From NCBI GenBank assembly GCA_029851415.1, contig CM056742.1, forward strand, positions 55,609,454-55,673,453: a stretch of 64,000 nt of DNA, given 5' to 3'. A model generated the notes under the pieces. That model saw nothing but the letters and a program-made list of their open reading frames with translations, was not told the origin of the DNA and ran no database searches. The position numbers and the translations under genes are program-made. Source of the DNA: Eretmocerus hayati (Eukaryota; Arthropoda; Insecta; Hymenoptera; Aphelinidae). Positions 46,690 to 56,643 of the stretch are shown here, in pieces (within the stretch, counting starts at the first letter, position 1; each line of letters opens with the position of its first letter).

Positions 46690-46916
46690 ATAATATTCTA
46701 TGTCTGGCATTTTTTGTTGCAATGAAGACTCGTTTGACGAATCGTCTTCGCAGTCCTCGGCGACTGGTTGTGGAATGAAAGAAACTATTGGATTGAAATT
46801 ATTTGCATGACGATGAATTCCTCAAGAAAAAAAAATTGTGCAGAAAAAATCGTTCCCAAAAAAGGAGTTCTTCTAATTTTTCAATTCTTTCTTGCCGGCC
46901 ACCCTGCCAGCTGAAA
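46690..46916 (-). repeat. Inverted terminal-like repeat, right copy
   Basis: Reverse-complement partner of 38403-38600, ending ...CTTGCCGGCCACCCTG. The sequence beyond it (CCAGCTGA...) does not match the satellite flank of the left copy. Confidence 0.8.
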
Positions 46917-47568
46917 TTTTCGAACAAAATATATGCCCGGTAGACCTGCCGGCCTGCCACCCGCCTTGCCGGCCGCCCTGCCGGACGGCTTACCGGCCGT
47001 CCATTCTCAGTGGGGCCGCGAGCTAAAAACGATGAGCCACAGGGACATCGCCTCTAGCTGCGGCCGAAGGTCGGACGGGGGAGTGATGACCCTCTGGTTC
47101 CCCGAGTATTCGTAAGGAGACCCTTCACCGGGCCCAGGGAGTGATGCCCCTCCGAGAACTTAGTCTCGGGGTGGTCAACTACCATTGGGCCAAGCTTAAA
47201 CCATAAATGGGAGAGGATCTCCTACAGGAGCTTCAACGGTGACCAGTCAATCGTTCACAGCGAAGGCTGTGTAACACTGGTACGAGCAAACCGCGAAAAG
47301 TGTTAGTAGCGCAAGCGAAATCACCTAGTACGGTTCTCCAGCCGTAACCGATTAAGGACTGAATATCGGTAGAGGAGTATCCGATAAGCAACCTCGACGG
47401 CGACCAGTCAAACGTCCACGATGGAGGTTGCGTAACACTGGGACCAGCAAACTGCGCGGAGAGTGTTAGTAACCTAAGCGAAACCATCTAGTACCCGGTC
47501 CTCCGGTCGTAACCAATCAAGGACTAAATATTGGGAGAGGTTACCCGCAAGGAGCCTAGGCGGACTGA
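46917..47568. repeat. GC-rich repeat block with a ~175-bp direct duplication
   Basis: Two tandem copies start at about 47230 (CAACGGTGACCAGTCAATCG) and 47391 (TCGACGGCGACCAGTCAAAC) and share GTAACACTGG, GAGTGTTAGTA and TAACCAATCAAGGACT-like phrases. The block continues after the nested MITE at 48756-49282. Wording such as GTGATGACCCTCTGG resembles the neighbouring 603-bp satellite, suggesting a related family, but function is unknown. Confidence 0.65.
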
Positions 47569-48752
47569 CAAGGGGAGGTCCAACCTTGCGGAACGCGGAT
47601 CTTGATAAAAATTTGGGAATCATCTTGTATTAGTGAAAAATGAAGGTATCTCCGAAGGTTTAATCCCATGGGCCTCCTATTCTTAGATACAACTATGAAG
47701 ATTAGTATTGACAGTATAGGCCCATGATGAAAAGTCGTATGAATAGATATACAGTGAAACTTGTTAAGTTGGGCACCTGCCTAAGTTGGGCACTTTTCCA
47801 CGGAATGCGCAAAATTACATTACCTCTTATGGGGATTTTGTTCTATATATTGGGCACTCTATATGTTGGGCACCTGTCTAAGTTGGGCGCATTCTTTCCT
47901 CCCGTCGAACATAATAACATGAAAGCAAGACTGTGTATGTTGGGCTTTCACTTCGAAGATCGAGATATGATACCGTATCCTCGTCCTGATCGTCTCGATT
48001 ATGAGTTTACGAATAAGCGACAGAGTTTGATAAACAAGAGGTCGTTGTTATTAATCGATTATAAGCATCAACAAAAGTCAACCAAGTCAATCATCTAAAC
48101 AAACCATAGTTTTACTGTAACATCAGGGTATATCAACAGTGATCAAATTGTAGCAAAGTTGGTAGCGTATTCACCGTCACACAATAAACCACCAATGATG
48201 GCAAACTTAATCAAAATGCATTCATGGATCGAAGATTTACAAAGAAGTATCCAGTATGGAGCAGTCAAAATTCAGTGGTTACCTTGTGGTTGAATGGATT
48301 TATCGACATGTACGAAGTTTCTGATTCGGAAATGAATGTTTCTGTCTTCCAATTTCTTCATTATTGTATTGTACATCTGTTTTTTTGATTGAAAATGATA
48401 TTTTAGGACTATTCTAAATTAATGTATTGGCATGATCATCAGGAGATAACGTGTTCCATCCAAGATTATCAAAATTCAACGAAAAATTGACCCCCTTGAA
48501 TCAGAATAACAGTTCTTAGTCTGAATTTCTGTATGTTGGGCACCTGTCTAAGTTGGGCGGTTTTTTCCGGAACCGAGAGTGCCCAACTTAGACAAGTTTG
48601 ACTGTACTAACAATGCTAACCTCCATAGCTGTATCTCGGGATAGGAGGCCCATGGGATCAAAACCTTCGAGATACCTCAATTTCTAACTAAAACAAGATA
48701 ATTCCCAGAGTTTCATCAAGATCCGTGTTCCGCAAGGTTGGACCTCTCGTTG
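47569..48752. mobile_element. CAAGG foldback MITE, arm type 1 (copy C), split by a pogo-like element
   Basis: The ends CAAGGGGAGGTCCAACC and GGTTGGACCTCTCGTTG are flanked by TGA (47566-47568, 48753-48755). Arms and core match copy A at 6663, with the core in the opposite orientation. Without the inserted 852 bp and its TA the element would be about 330 bp. Confidence 0.9.
47753..48604. mobile_element. pogo/Tigger-like non-autonomous element, 852 bp
   Basis: The terminal inverted repeats CAGTGAAACTTGTTAAGTTG... and ...CTTAGACAAGTTTGACTG are flanked by TA (47751-47752, 48605-48606). The word CTAAGTTGGGC or close variants (TATGTTGGGC, TATTGGGC) recurs about ten times, clustered toward both ends. 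A frame at 47724-48098 starts outside the element and shows no helix-turn-helix or DDD/E motif, so no transposase is claimed. Confidence 0.87.
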
Positions 48753-48755
48753 TGA

Positions 48756-49282
48756 GTTCATCGCCAGTAACGGAGAGCACTCAATGGAATCGCCATGAGG
48801 ACCTGCTGACCGCGACAGGTGAGTATGAGACGATTACTCTGGCTTCCCGAGTTATCCCACGGGTTAGACCACCAAACCGTGGTCTATTCATGAAACTTGG
48901 GAGATCACTATGCTCCGTTGGAGCGCTCGAGCAGTAACCTGTCTGTACGTGAGCGAAACAGAGAGAATATCCCCGCAAGGGGCCTCGGCTGTGACCTTTC
49001 AAGGCTGAAGTCGTAGGGTTTCTTACGAAGGTACCCAGGGTCGGGGCTTAACCCTTAGTTTTGTGCACTTGCGTGCCAGCTCCTGACCCGTGATAGGGTT
49101 GGATTCTGGGGGAAGTACGGTTCGGCAAACTAGATGGAAAAGAGCCACCCCACAGAGGTGGTAAGAAGTCGGTAGCTCGCGAGGACGCGATGACAGAGCG
49201 TATCTCGGTCCATAGGATTGGAGCCAGTGGAGGAGTAAGCTGAAAGATAGATGTCTCAACTACAATCTATTGAAGAAATTCA
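48756..49282. repeat. GC-rich repeat block, continuation
   Basis: Continues the block interrupted at 47568, in the same composition, to the resumption of satellite array 2. It contains CGCGATGACAGAGCG and CCGCAAGGGGCCTCGG phrases but no coding. Confidence 0.5.
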
Positions 49283-50343
49283 ATAACTAGAACCCTCATC
49301 ATACAGTACTCTGCTGTATCTGATGAGGCTCTGACCAGCGGATGAGACACCATAGGAAATCAGTGGTAGATTTACTCGCGATAACGCAGTCGATCGACCA
49401 TCAGCCGCACAGACAACATAATAGCCTCGAGAGTGAGCTTGCTCCTCGTCAGTTCCAGGACTCAATTAAGTATGCGGAGCTAGAACTATTTTGAAAAAAA
49501 TCATCCAAACCTTCGTTATACAGTATTCAAGGTTATATAAAACCTAGCCGAGGGAGCGAGATCAACTCAGGAATCACGGATGAGCTCAGGGGTGGATTCG
49601 GGGTCCCCAGAGTTCCGTTTTGTTCAATACAACTTCGTGGGGATCGTCTCCGGACGATCGAAGATGATACCCTCAGCCGCTCCAAAGAATAGGGCGAGGA
49701 GGAGGAGTTTACTCCACGTCCATCCTCGTAGCTCAATACATTATCTTGAGTTCCCAAATTTGACTGGAAGGTCTTCCAAATAGTGTTCCTTCGTATTTTA
49801 CGAGGTCTCGGAATGCGAATGAGGCCTCATATCGGATCAGCGATGGATCGCCCGATACACGCAATCAATTGACCAACAGCGACTCCGCACAGGATAGCCT
49901 CGAAAATGAGTGTCCTCCACGTCAGTTCCCGTGATTCGATACAGAATTCGGGGTTTTCGGACATCGTTCAAACTCTCGTTATAAACGATTCGACGGTTTC
50001 CTAGGTCCAAACCAAGGAACGGGATCGATTCACAATTACGGATGTGCACAGCAGATGGATTCAAGGTCTCAATGAATCTATGCGGTCCAGAACAACCCCA
50101 TCGGGATCCTCCTCGGAGATTGGCAGTTGATGTACCAAAAGCTGCTCCAGAGGATGGTGCCTCGAGGATGAGCTTTGTCTATGTCCATCCCCGTGGATTA
50201 ATACAGTATTTGAAGTTCTCGGTTTCGACCGAAACCCTCACCATACAGTATTCCGACCTAGTAGACTACGCCCTCACCAGCAAATGAGACTCCATTACGG
50301 GTCATTCAAGAATCCCCTGGAGATCACGTAGACGATCGTTGAG

Positions 50344-52640
50344 CACGGTGTCCTTGAACCAACTTTAAATGAGTCGGAAGACCACCTCGCCAAATATCTT
50401 CTTAAATGGTTGTTCAGGGCTCAAATAACATCTTCCAACTGTTTCTTAAATCGCCTACGTTAGAATTTTCAAATAAATCAACTATTATGATTTTTTTGGA
50501 AAAATTGTCAAAAACGACTCTGACGCGCTCTGGTGATGATGAACGCTCAGTTATCTGCTTCAAATTTAACAAAAATTTTGTAAGAAAGTGCAGATGGTTC
50601 ATGACACTCTATCCCAAAAGATTCGCAATGTAATGCGTAGAGGAAGGGACAGGCTTCGTGAGCTGTGACTAGTGCTTGGGTAGAGAGTCAGATGGCGAAT
50701 ATAGAAAGGTATATACCACCTACACTACCGCTCATAAATTCGTGAACGGTGAACGCACGTTCCGCCTCATTTCGAGGAGTGATATCTCAGACTCTATTCA
50801 TTGTAGGACAATTCTGAAGAAAGCATCTTGAAGAGCAGAAAGAATGCTAACTTTCCAGTGGTTTCGATGATCTCTATCGTTCTTCTCGGAGGTACTAGAT
50901 GCTGGCCAAAAATTAAAAATCTACGAAAATGTTCACTTTCATTGATACACCTGCAGTTTTGCTGCAAATAAAGATACGGCAATTCTGCGAGCGGCATCTT
51001 GTAAAGCAGAAAAAATGCAATGTGTAACCATTTTTTGATTATTTTTTCCGTTCCACATGTGAGAACATACCAGCTGTCAAAACACCCGAAATGATAGTTT
51101 TTCACCGGAATCGGCATGGAAAACGGCAAAAACCATCATCACGGGTGTTTTGACAGCTGGTATGTTCTCACAGGCGGAACGGGAAAAATAATGAAAAAAT
51201 GGTTACACATAGAATTTTTTCTGCTTTACAAGATGCCGCTTGCAGAATTGCTGTATCTTTATTTACAGCAAAACTGCAGGTGTATCAATGAAAGTGAACA
51301 TTTTCGTAGATTTTCAATTTTTGGCCAGCATCTAGTACCTTCGAGAAGAACGAGAGAGATCATCGAAACCACTGGAAAGTTGGAATTTTTCCTGTTCTTT
51401 AAGATGTTCTTTTCAGTATTGTCCTACGATGCATAGAGTCTGAGATATCGCTTCTCGAAATAAGGCGGAACGTGCGTTCACCGTTCACGAATTTATGAGT
51501 GGTAGTGTATCTATATTGGGAAATTTGTCTTCTGCTCACGGCTCTGTCTTCTTCTTACTCACATTGGTCCTAATAATATGTACACAATGCCTTGGACTCT
51601 CGGCAAGGTCCTCATCGCGCAACAAGAGCTCTCAATCCGGTTCTGGAGAGCTTGCAGGTATGTCATACCTGATCCACATCTCGCAGTTGAGTGGAGAAGG
51701 TAGCTCCATGGTAGTTCTAAGATGCCACCTGTTTGCTTCCATGAAGAGAATCGACTCAAACTTTGGGTATTGTGCATGAAGAAGGAGATGGGAGTGCAGA
51801 AGCTGAAAAGAGACATGGAAGACCGCTCCAAAAATGTTCAGCGATTGACGTGCAGGATGATAAAGTACCTTCATCTATATGTCAGACATAGGTAAGTCAG
51901 ATAGGGCAATCTATCAATCTGACCGTCAATCGCTGAACATTTTTGGAGCAGTCTTCCATGTCTCTTTTCAGCTTCTGCACTCCCGCCTCCTTTTTCATGC
52001 ACGATACCCAAAATTTGAGTCGATTCTCTGCATGAAAGCAAACACGTGGCATCTTAGAACTACGATAGAGCTACCCTCTCCACTCAAATGCGAGATGTGG
52101 AGCAGTTATGACATACCTGCAAGCTCTCCAGAACCGGATTGAGAGCTCTTGTTGCGCGATGAGGACCTTGCCGTGAGTCCAAGGCATTGTGTACATATTA
52201 TTAGGACCAATGTGAGTAAGAAGAAGGAAGAGCCACGAGCAGACGACAAATTTCCCAATATAAATAGGTGGACCTTTCTATATTCGCCATCTGACTCTCT
52301 ACCCAAGCATTAGTCACAGCTCACGAAGCCTGTCCCTTCCTCTACGCATTACATTGCGAATCTTCCGGGATAGAGTGTCATGAACCATCTGTACTTTCTA
52401 ACGGAATTTTTGTGAAATTTGAAGCATATAACTAAGCGTCCAACATCACCAAAGCGCGTCAAAGTCATTTTTGGCGATTTTTTCAGAAAAAAATCATAAA
52501 AGTTGATTTATTTGAAAATTCTAACGTAGGCGATTTTAAAAACAGTTGGAAGATGTTATTTGAGCCCTGAACAACCATTTAAGAAAATATTTGGCGAGGT
52601 GGTCTTCCGACTCATTTAAAGTTGGTTCAAGGACACCGTG
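50344..52640. mobile_element. 2.3-kb hairpin element, CACGGTG ends, TGAG duplication
   Basis: The element starts CACGGTGTCCTTG and ends CAAGGACACCGTG; TGAG lies on both sides (50340-50343, 52641-52644) and removal restores satellite subunit S2/S3. After excluding the mariner-like insertion at 50723-51507, the left arm (to about 51885) is the reverse complement of the right arm (from about 51890) for roughly 750 bp with almost no loop. A 4-bp duplication and CAC...GTG ends recall the CACTA/Mirage/Chapaev group. No transposase is encoded; open frames within the arms (51495-51779, 52106-52306) mirror each other. Confidence 0.88.
50723..51507. mobile_element. Tc1/mariner-like hairpin MITE, 785 bp, nested
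   Basis: The ends CACTACCGCTCATAAATTCG and CGAATTTATGAGTGGTAGTG are flanked by TA (50721-50722, 51508-51509). The whole element is one inverted repeat with its centre near 51115. It sits in the left arm of the 2.3-kb hairpin and its removal restores pairing with the right arm. No DD34D-type coding remains. Confidence 0.88.
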
Positions 52641-52796
52641 TGAGCAGCCACGTCAGATCATGCATCCTCGAGATTGAGCTTGCTGTAGTTCGATTCCCGC
52701 AACGCGATACAGTATTCGTGGTTCTCGAATATCATTCAATTTTCTATCATACATTATTCGAAGGGATTTTAGGGTCCTCCTAGAGTACCATACTGA

Positions 52797-53137
52797 CAAG
52801 GGGGATCGACGAAGTGCGGGTCACCAAATCTTACCAAACTTTTTTCACAGTCTCGTACCACCTAGAATATGAAGAATCCAGAGTAACTCCGTCAAATGGG
52901 CTCCCTGTTCAGAGCTACAAGTAAACATGTTAGCATTGTCAGTATATCTATATATATATATATATATATCAATTTTTGACATGGGCCTATATGGGCAATG
53001 CTAATGTCATAGGCTGTAGTTTCGGACAGAGGACCCATTTGACGGAGTTACTCTGGATTCTTCATATTCTAGGTGGTACAAGACTGTGAATAAAGTCTGG
53101 TTAGCTTTGGTGACCCGCACTTCGTGGGTCCCCCTTG
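52797..53137. mobile_element. CAAGG foldback MITE, arm type 3 (copy D)
   Basis: The 341-bp element starts CAAGGGGGATCGACGAAGTG and ends CACTTCGTGGGTCCCCCTTG, flanked by TGA (52794-52796, 53138-53140). It interrupts satellite subunit S3. The arms differ from types 1 and 2, but the core again reads TTAGCATTGTCAGTATATC, an (AT)n run, then GGGCCTATATGGGCAATGCTAA. Confidence 0.9.
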
Positions 53138-53470
53138 TGAGTCACATATTACGGATGAGCACAGGGATTGCACTCGAAGCCTTTAGAGTTCTGTCCTGTT
53201 CAGAGCATCCTCATCTGAATCCTCCTTGGAGACTAGCAGTTGATGTACCGGCAGCCGCTCTGAATAATGGAGCCTCGAAATGTGCTTGATTCATGTTCGT
53301 CCCCGTAGCCTGATATAGTATTCCGAGTCCTCGAATATAACTAGAATCCTCATCATACAGTATTACGCTGCATGACACCACAGGAAATCAGGCGTATATT
53401 GACTCGCGATAACGCAGTCGATCGACCATCAGCCGCATCAGATAATATAAGAGCCTCGAGGTTGAGTCAG

Positions 53471-53989
53471 TTCTAAGAACTCTATAGCTATTGGATGGCT
53501 ACGCTCGTTGATTCGTTACTTATCTATCGATCTTAGATGGGTGCACTGCTCATTCACAAGTCCACTATTGACCAATTCGAAATGAAAGTGGTCCTGGGTG
53601 GTATGCGAGTTGTAGGTACATCACATTCGAATGCCATATGTGCCCATCATCATAATTCTCAACTTTCACTGTCCGCTTAATGCCACGCCACTTTATGATT
53701 GGAGAACCTATGATAAACGAGGCGTGTTTGAGTGTGAGTACAGAACCGTGGCGAGATCAAAGAGACGCGGAGAGAAATGCCTTGGTGACTGCCCGCTTGT
53801 TGTCGATTGCATAACCTTGATTTGGAATCGAACGTTTAGTTATGTGATCATTCAGTACAGCTGATAAGAAATCAGTGAATTAGATATAGCCTTGCGTCTT
53901 GCGTCAATGAAAGATCCAGTCGCACCACAAGACTATCAATAATAGCCGTCAGAGCCACAGTGAGTCGAAGGAAGTTCGTGCCAATGCTA
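53471..53989. other. No supported gene
   Basis: Nothing recognisable between the end of satellite array 2 and the next inverted repeat. Confidence 0.5.
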
Positions 53990-54575
53990 CTTTGACACTG
54001 GGGAAAGGACCAGTCGGCAGAACCGAAAAGCAAAGTAGATTCTACTGAGCTCGAGCGCGAGGCCAAAGTAGCATGTTGCGTTGTCTCCTTCTCGGCACGT
54101 CCTCGCTTCAATACAGTGCGATCATGGACCAAATTGGGGCATGAATATAACAAGAGAAGTCTTAGAATTATTAAGGTTAAGATGGTAACAAAAACACGGA
54201 TAAAAAAATTTCTCATTAGTCAAATCACGTTCAATAGCCGAGCGGTCGAGCGACAGAGTATTCGAGTATACACTTACACATTTTCTCGCTCGATTACTCA
54301 ACTGTTGAAGGTGTTTCAGTTTGTTATCCATTATTTCATCTGTATTCTCATCAAATATCAAGCATCTTAATGTCTCTCGCACTCTCGTTGTGAGAATTGT
54401 GCTAAAACTTGGCGCATAATCAAGTTGTACTAAGGCAAGATCGTGCCGAGCAGAAGACGACGCAGCATGCTACTTTGCCCTCGCGCTTGAGTCAAGTAGA
54501 ATCTATTCGGCTCCCCGGCTCTGCCTACGAATTGCTCCCTCAGTGTGAGGTCTTATTCCCGATCATGATCCACAA
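53990..54575. repeat. Diverged inverted repeat
   Basis: The stretch 53990-54160 matches the reverse complement of 54405-54575; both share TAGATTCTACT, GCAAAGTAGCATG.TGCGT and CTCGGCACG. The arms are clearly diverged and the ends unclear, consistent with an old foldback element. Confidence 0.65.
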
Positions 54576-55354
54576 CCACTCTTACTTGTAATAATCAAAG
54601 TTTGAGTCCGATTTTGGTGCTATTTGGAAACTATCATGACGAATAAGGAGACTGGAATTCTGGGAATTTCTTTCTTCACGAGAATTCTTGAGTGATCGAT
54701 ATAACGATCGAATTTGATCACGGAGAACAGCTTCCTCCATTCGTGGACTTGTCGGTTGGATGAGAATTCGGGTGGCAACGAATTTTCCATGAAGGGACTA
54801 GGCGGTTAAAGAGGGTGAAGTGGACCTTGTTCGATATCTCCCCGGGAGTATTTATTCCAACTTCCTTACCCCAAGCTATGAGGGAAGCAAAGATTTGTAG
54901 GTCCCGAAGTCGCTTCTATTTTGTGTGGCACCCTAATAACTCTCTTAAAAACGCTCAAAACCTGTGCATCTTCTATGCGCTCGCATTCTGAAGCATCTCA
55001 ACGAAACGCTCTGAAATTCTTTTTGTATATCCTTCAAACTATATCAATAAATGGAAAAGTATCCTTAGAGTGACAATTTTTGATGTAGGCCCCTAATGAA
55101 TGAAAGATATTAATATCAGCTAGAATCTTGAGATATTATTCTTAAGATTCTTTGGATATTAATTTTTCGAGCGCTTCAGAATGCAAATTGATAAAAAGTG
55201 GAATAAATCAGTCAGCTCAGGCTGATCAGGAATAATTTTTCAACTCATGTTGAGCATAAGGATAACTCTGAATTGATTCACAAGCTACAGTCAAATCACA
55301 TTTGAGAGGCTGTGTTACCCTTATTACTAGAATATGAAGACATCCAATGATTTA
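54576..55354. other. No supported gene
   Basis: AT-rich sequence without recognisable coding or repeat ends. Confidence 0.45.
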
Positions 55355-56073
55355 TTAACACGTTCGCTGCGGCGGGGCCCACCGGTTGGCCCCGCGCTAG
55401 ATCGAGTTTTAGGCGGTGCAGATACTCCGGGAAGGTTATACCGCGGTTTCTATACCTTGTTTATGATGTTGAGAAGGTATGTACGAGCCAGAAACAGTAG
55501 CGGGCTCAATTTAAAAGAGTTACGGTTAAATTGGTCGATTTTGATCATTTATCCAATAATTTCCATTGACTGATGTAGTATTCGGATTCAACAACCCCAA
55601 AGATCATCCAGAACCCATTCGGGCACTCAACTTTCATATTTACATGGAAAAACCTACAAGACGAGCTGAAAAACGTGATATTCCGACATCTGAAATTGTA
55701 TTTATCGTGTATACACGGGGATTAAAGATGCATCGCGAGGTCACATTGTACTGACACCCAATGCTTTCTATGCATGCTGCACCTGAGTCAACAGACTGCG
55801 AGAGTGTGCATAATACCACGAATACGACAGCAACCTGCTGTATCGATCGAGACGTATGCCACAACATGAAGTATCGAATCGCCCCACCATCGCTGTCGCA
55901 ATGGAAGCGCTGGTGTCGCCCCTCCCTCTCCACCCGGCTCTCGCGCTTCTTCTTCTCAACCGCTCGCGCTTCCAGCAGACAACGGTGGATTTGAAATTCT
56001 GGGAATGTTGAAGGTCGAGTTTCGGCCCAGTACAGAGGATTTCATCGCCAAAAATTGTAAATAATCGTGTGGT

Positions 56074-56580
56074 ATGGCTCCCAAAGTGAAGAAGAAGAAG
56101 TGCTCATTGAAAGTGGAGCCGGAACCATCAGAAAACGATCCTGAGAGCTTGTCGAATCGTAAAAGTCTACGTCTCCTGGGGAGAAGTGTCCGTCATGAGG
56201 TATTTGATCATCCCGCGCTTTTATTCATTCCACAATGAAACGTCAATCTTCGAAAAATATCAGTGCTGCGAGAAATGATCGAATGAGACCGCGATTACAT
56301 CTCTTGGATTCTGCAGGATGGAACGTCAGAGGAGGTATTGAATCGTGACAGAGTGATAAATGTGACACAATCCTCTGAAAAAGATCAGTCTTCTGGTCGA
56401 TCTCCACCATTATCAATGCGCGGAAAATCAATGGTACGGGTTATTTGTTACTCACTGCTCTCTCTCTCTCAAATTGTCATTGTCAAGATCTATTATAATA
56501 ACCTATGAACTCTTTCGTCATTCAATCAGGCTGTTTCGCGTAATGATCCAAATTCTTCAGAATCAGCATCGATAGAATAG
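56074..56580 (+). CDS. Possible three-exon upstream frame within the piggyBac-like element
   Basis: Three short open segments, all phase 0, are framed by GT-AG sites: 56074-56199 (ATG; ends CATGAG before GTATTT), 56317-56433 (after TCTGCAG; ends before GTACGG) and 56530-56580 (after TCAATCAG; ends TAG). Joined, they would give about 97 residues, starting with a Lys-rich MAPKVKKKKC that resembles a nuclear-localisation signal. The third segment is in the same frame as the transposase start region 90 bp downstream, separated by several stops. They may be the original 5' exons of the transposase or a separate small frame; splicing is inferred only. Confidence 0.3.
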
Positions 56581-56643
56581 TGAGAATCGAAGCGAGTTCG
56601 GAGAGCCGACTACATAGCGTAGGTGGGGAAGCTATGCCGGTAA

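Larger units (their letters stand above)
38403..49282. other. 10.9-kb composite insertion in satellite subunit S4
   Basis: The satellite stops at 38402 and resumes in phase at 49283, with ATAAC present on both sides (38398-38402, 49283-49287). The insertion starts CAGGGTGGCCGGCAAG and ends ...TTGAAGAAATTCA; these ends are not inverted copies of each other. An inverted copy of the left end lies inside at 46690-46916. The contents are an AT-rich non-coding part, a GC-rich satellite, and a nested MITE. No transposase or polymerase gene is recognisable. Confidence 0.75.
49283..53470. repeat. Satellite array 2, right portion, continuing the same phase
   Basis: The array resumes in the middle of subunit S4 at exactly the point where it stopped at 38402 and continues at 49283-50343, 52641-52796 and 53138-53470. 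The next S1 start at 49897 is about 1,411 bp from the one at 37270 once the intervening insertions are removed. This proves that 33.1-53.5 kb was one uninterrupted tract of roughly 4.6 kb. It ends within an S5 subunit near 53470. Confidence 0.9.

Noticed and set aside
43918..46693. Repeated 60-120-codon frames in the GC-rich satellite
   Set aside because: They recur at the 1,206-bp period in several frames and strands, have no motif, and are explained by high GC content.
38403..46916. A single 8.5-kb CAGGG-ended DNA transposon
   Set aside because: The inverted ends are real, but the right flank does not match the satellite site and no transposase is visible, so only the repeats are annotated.
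47724..48098. Transposase frame in the pogo-like element
   Set aside because: The frame starts outside the element, and contains no DNA-binding or DDD/E motif.
50414..52306. Open frames in the 2.3-kb hairpin
   Set aside because: They occur in mirrored pairs produced by the inverted arms and carry no transposase motif.
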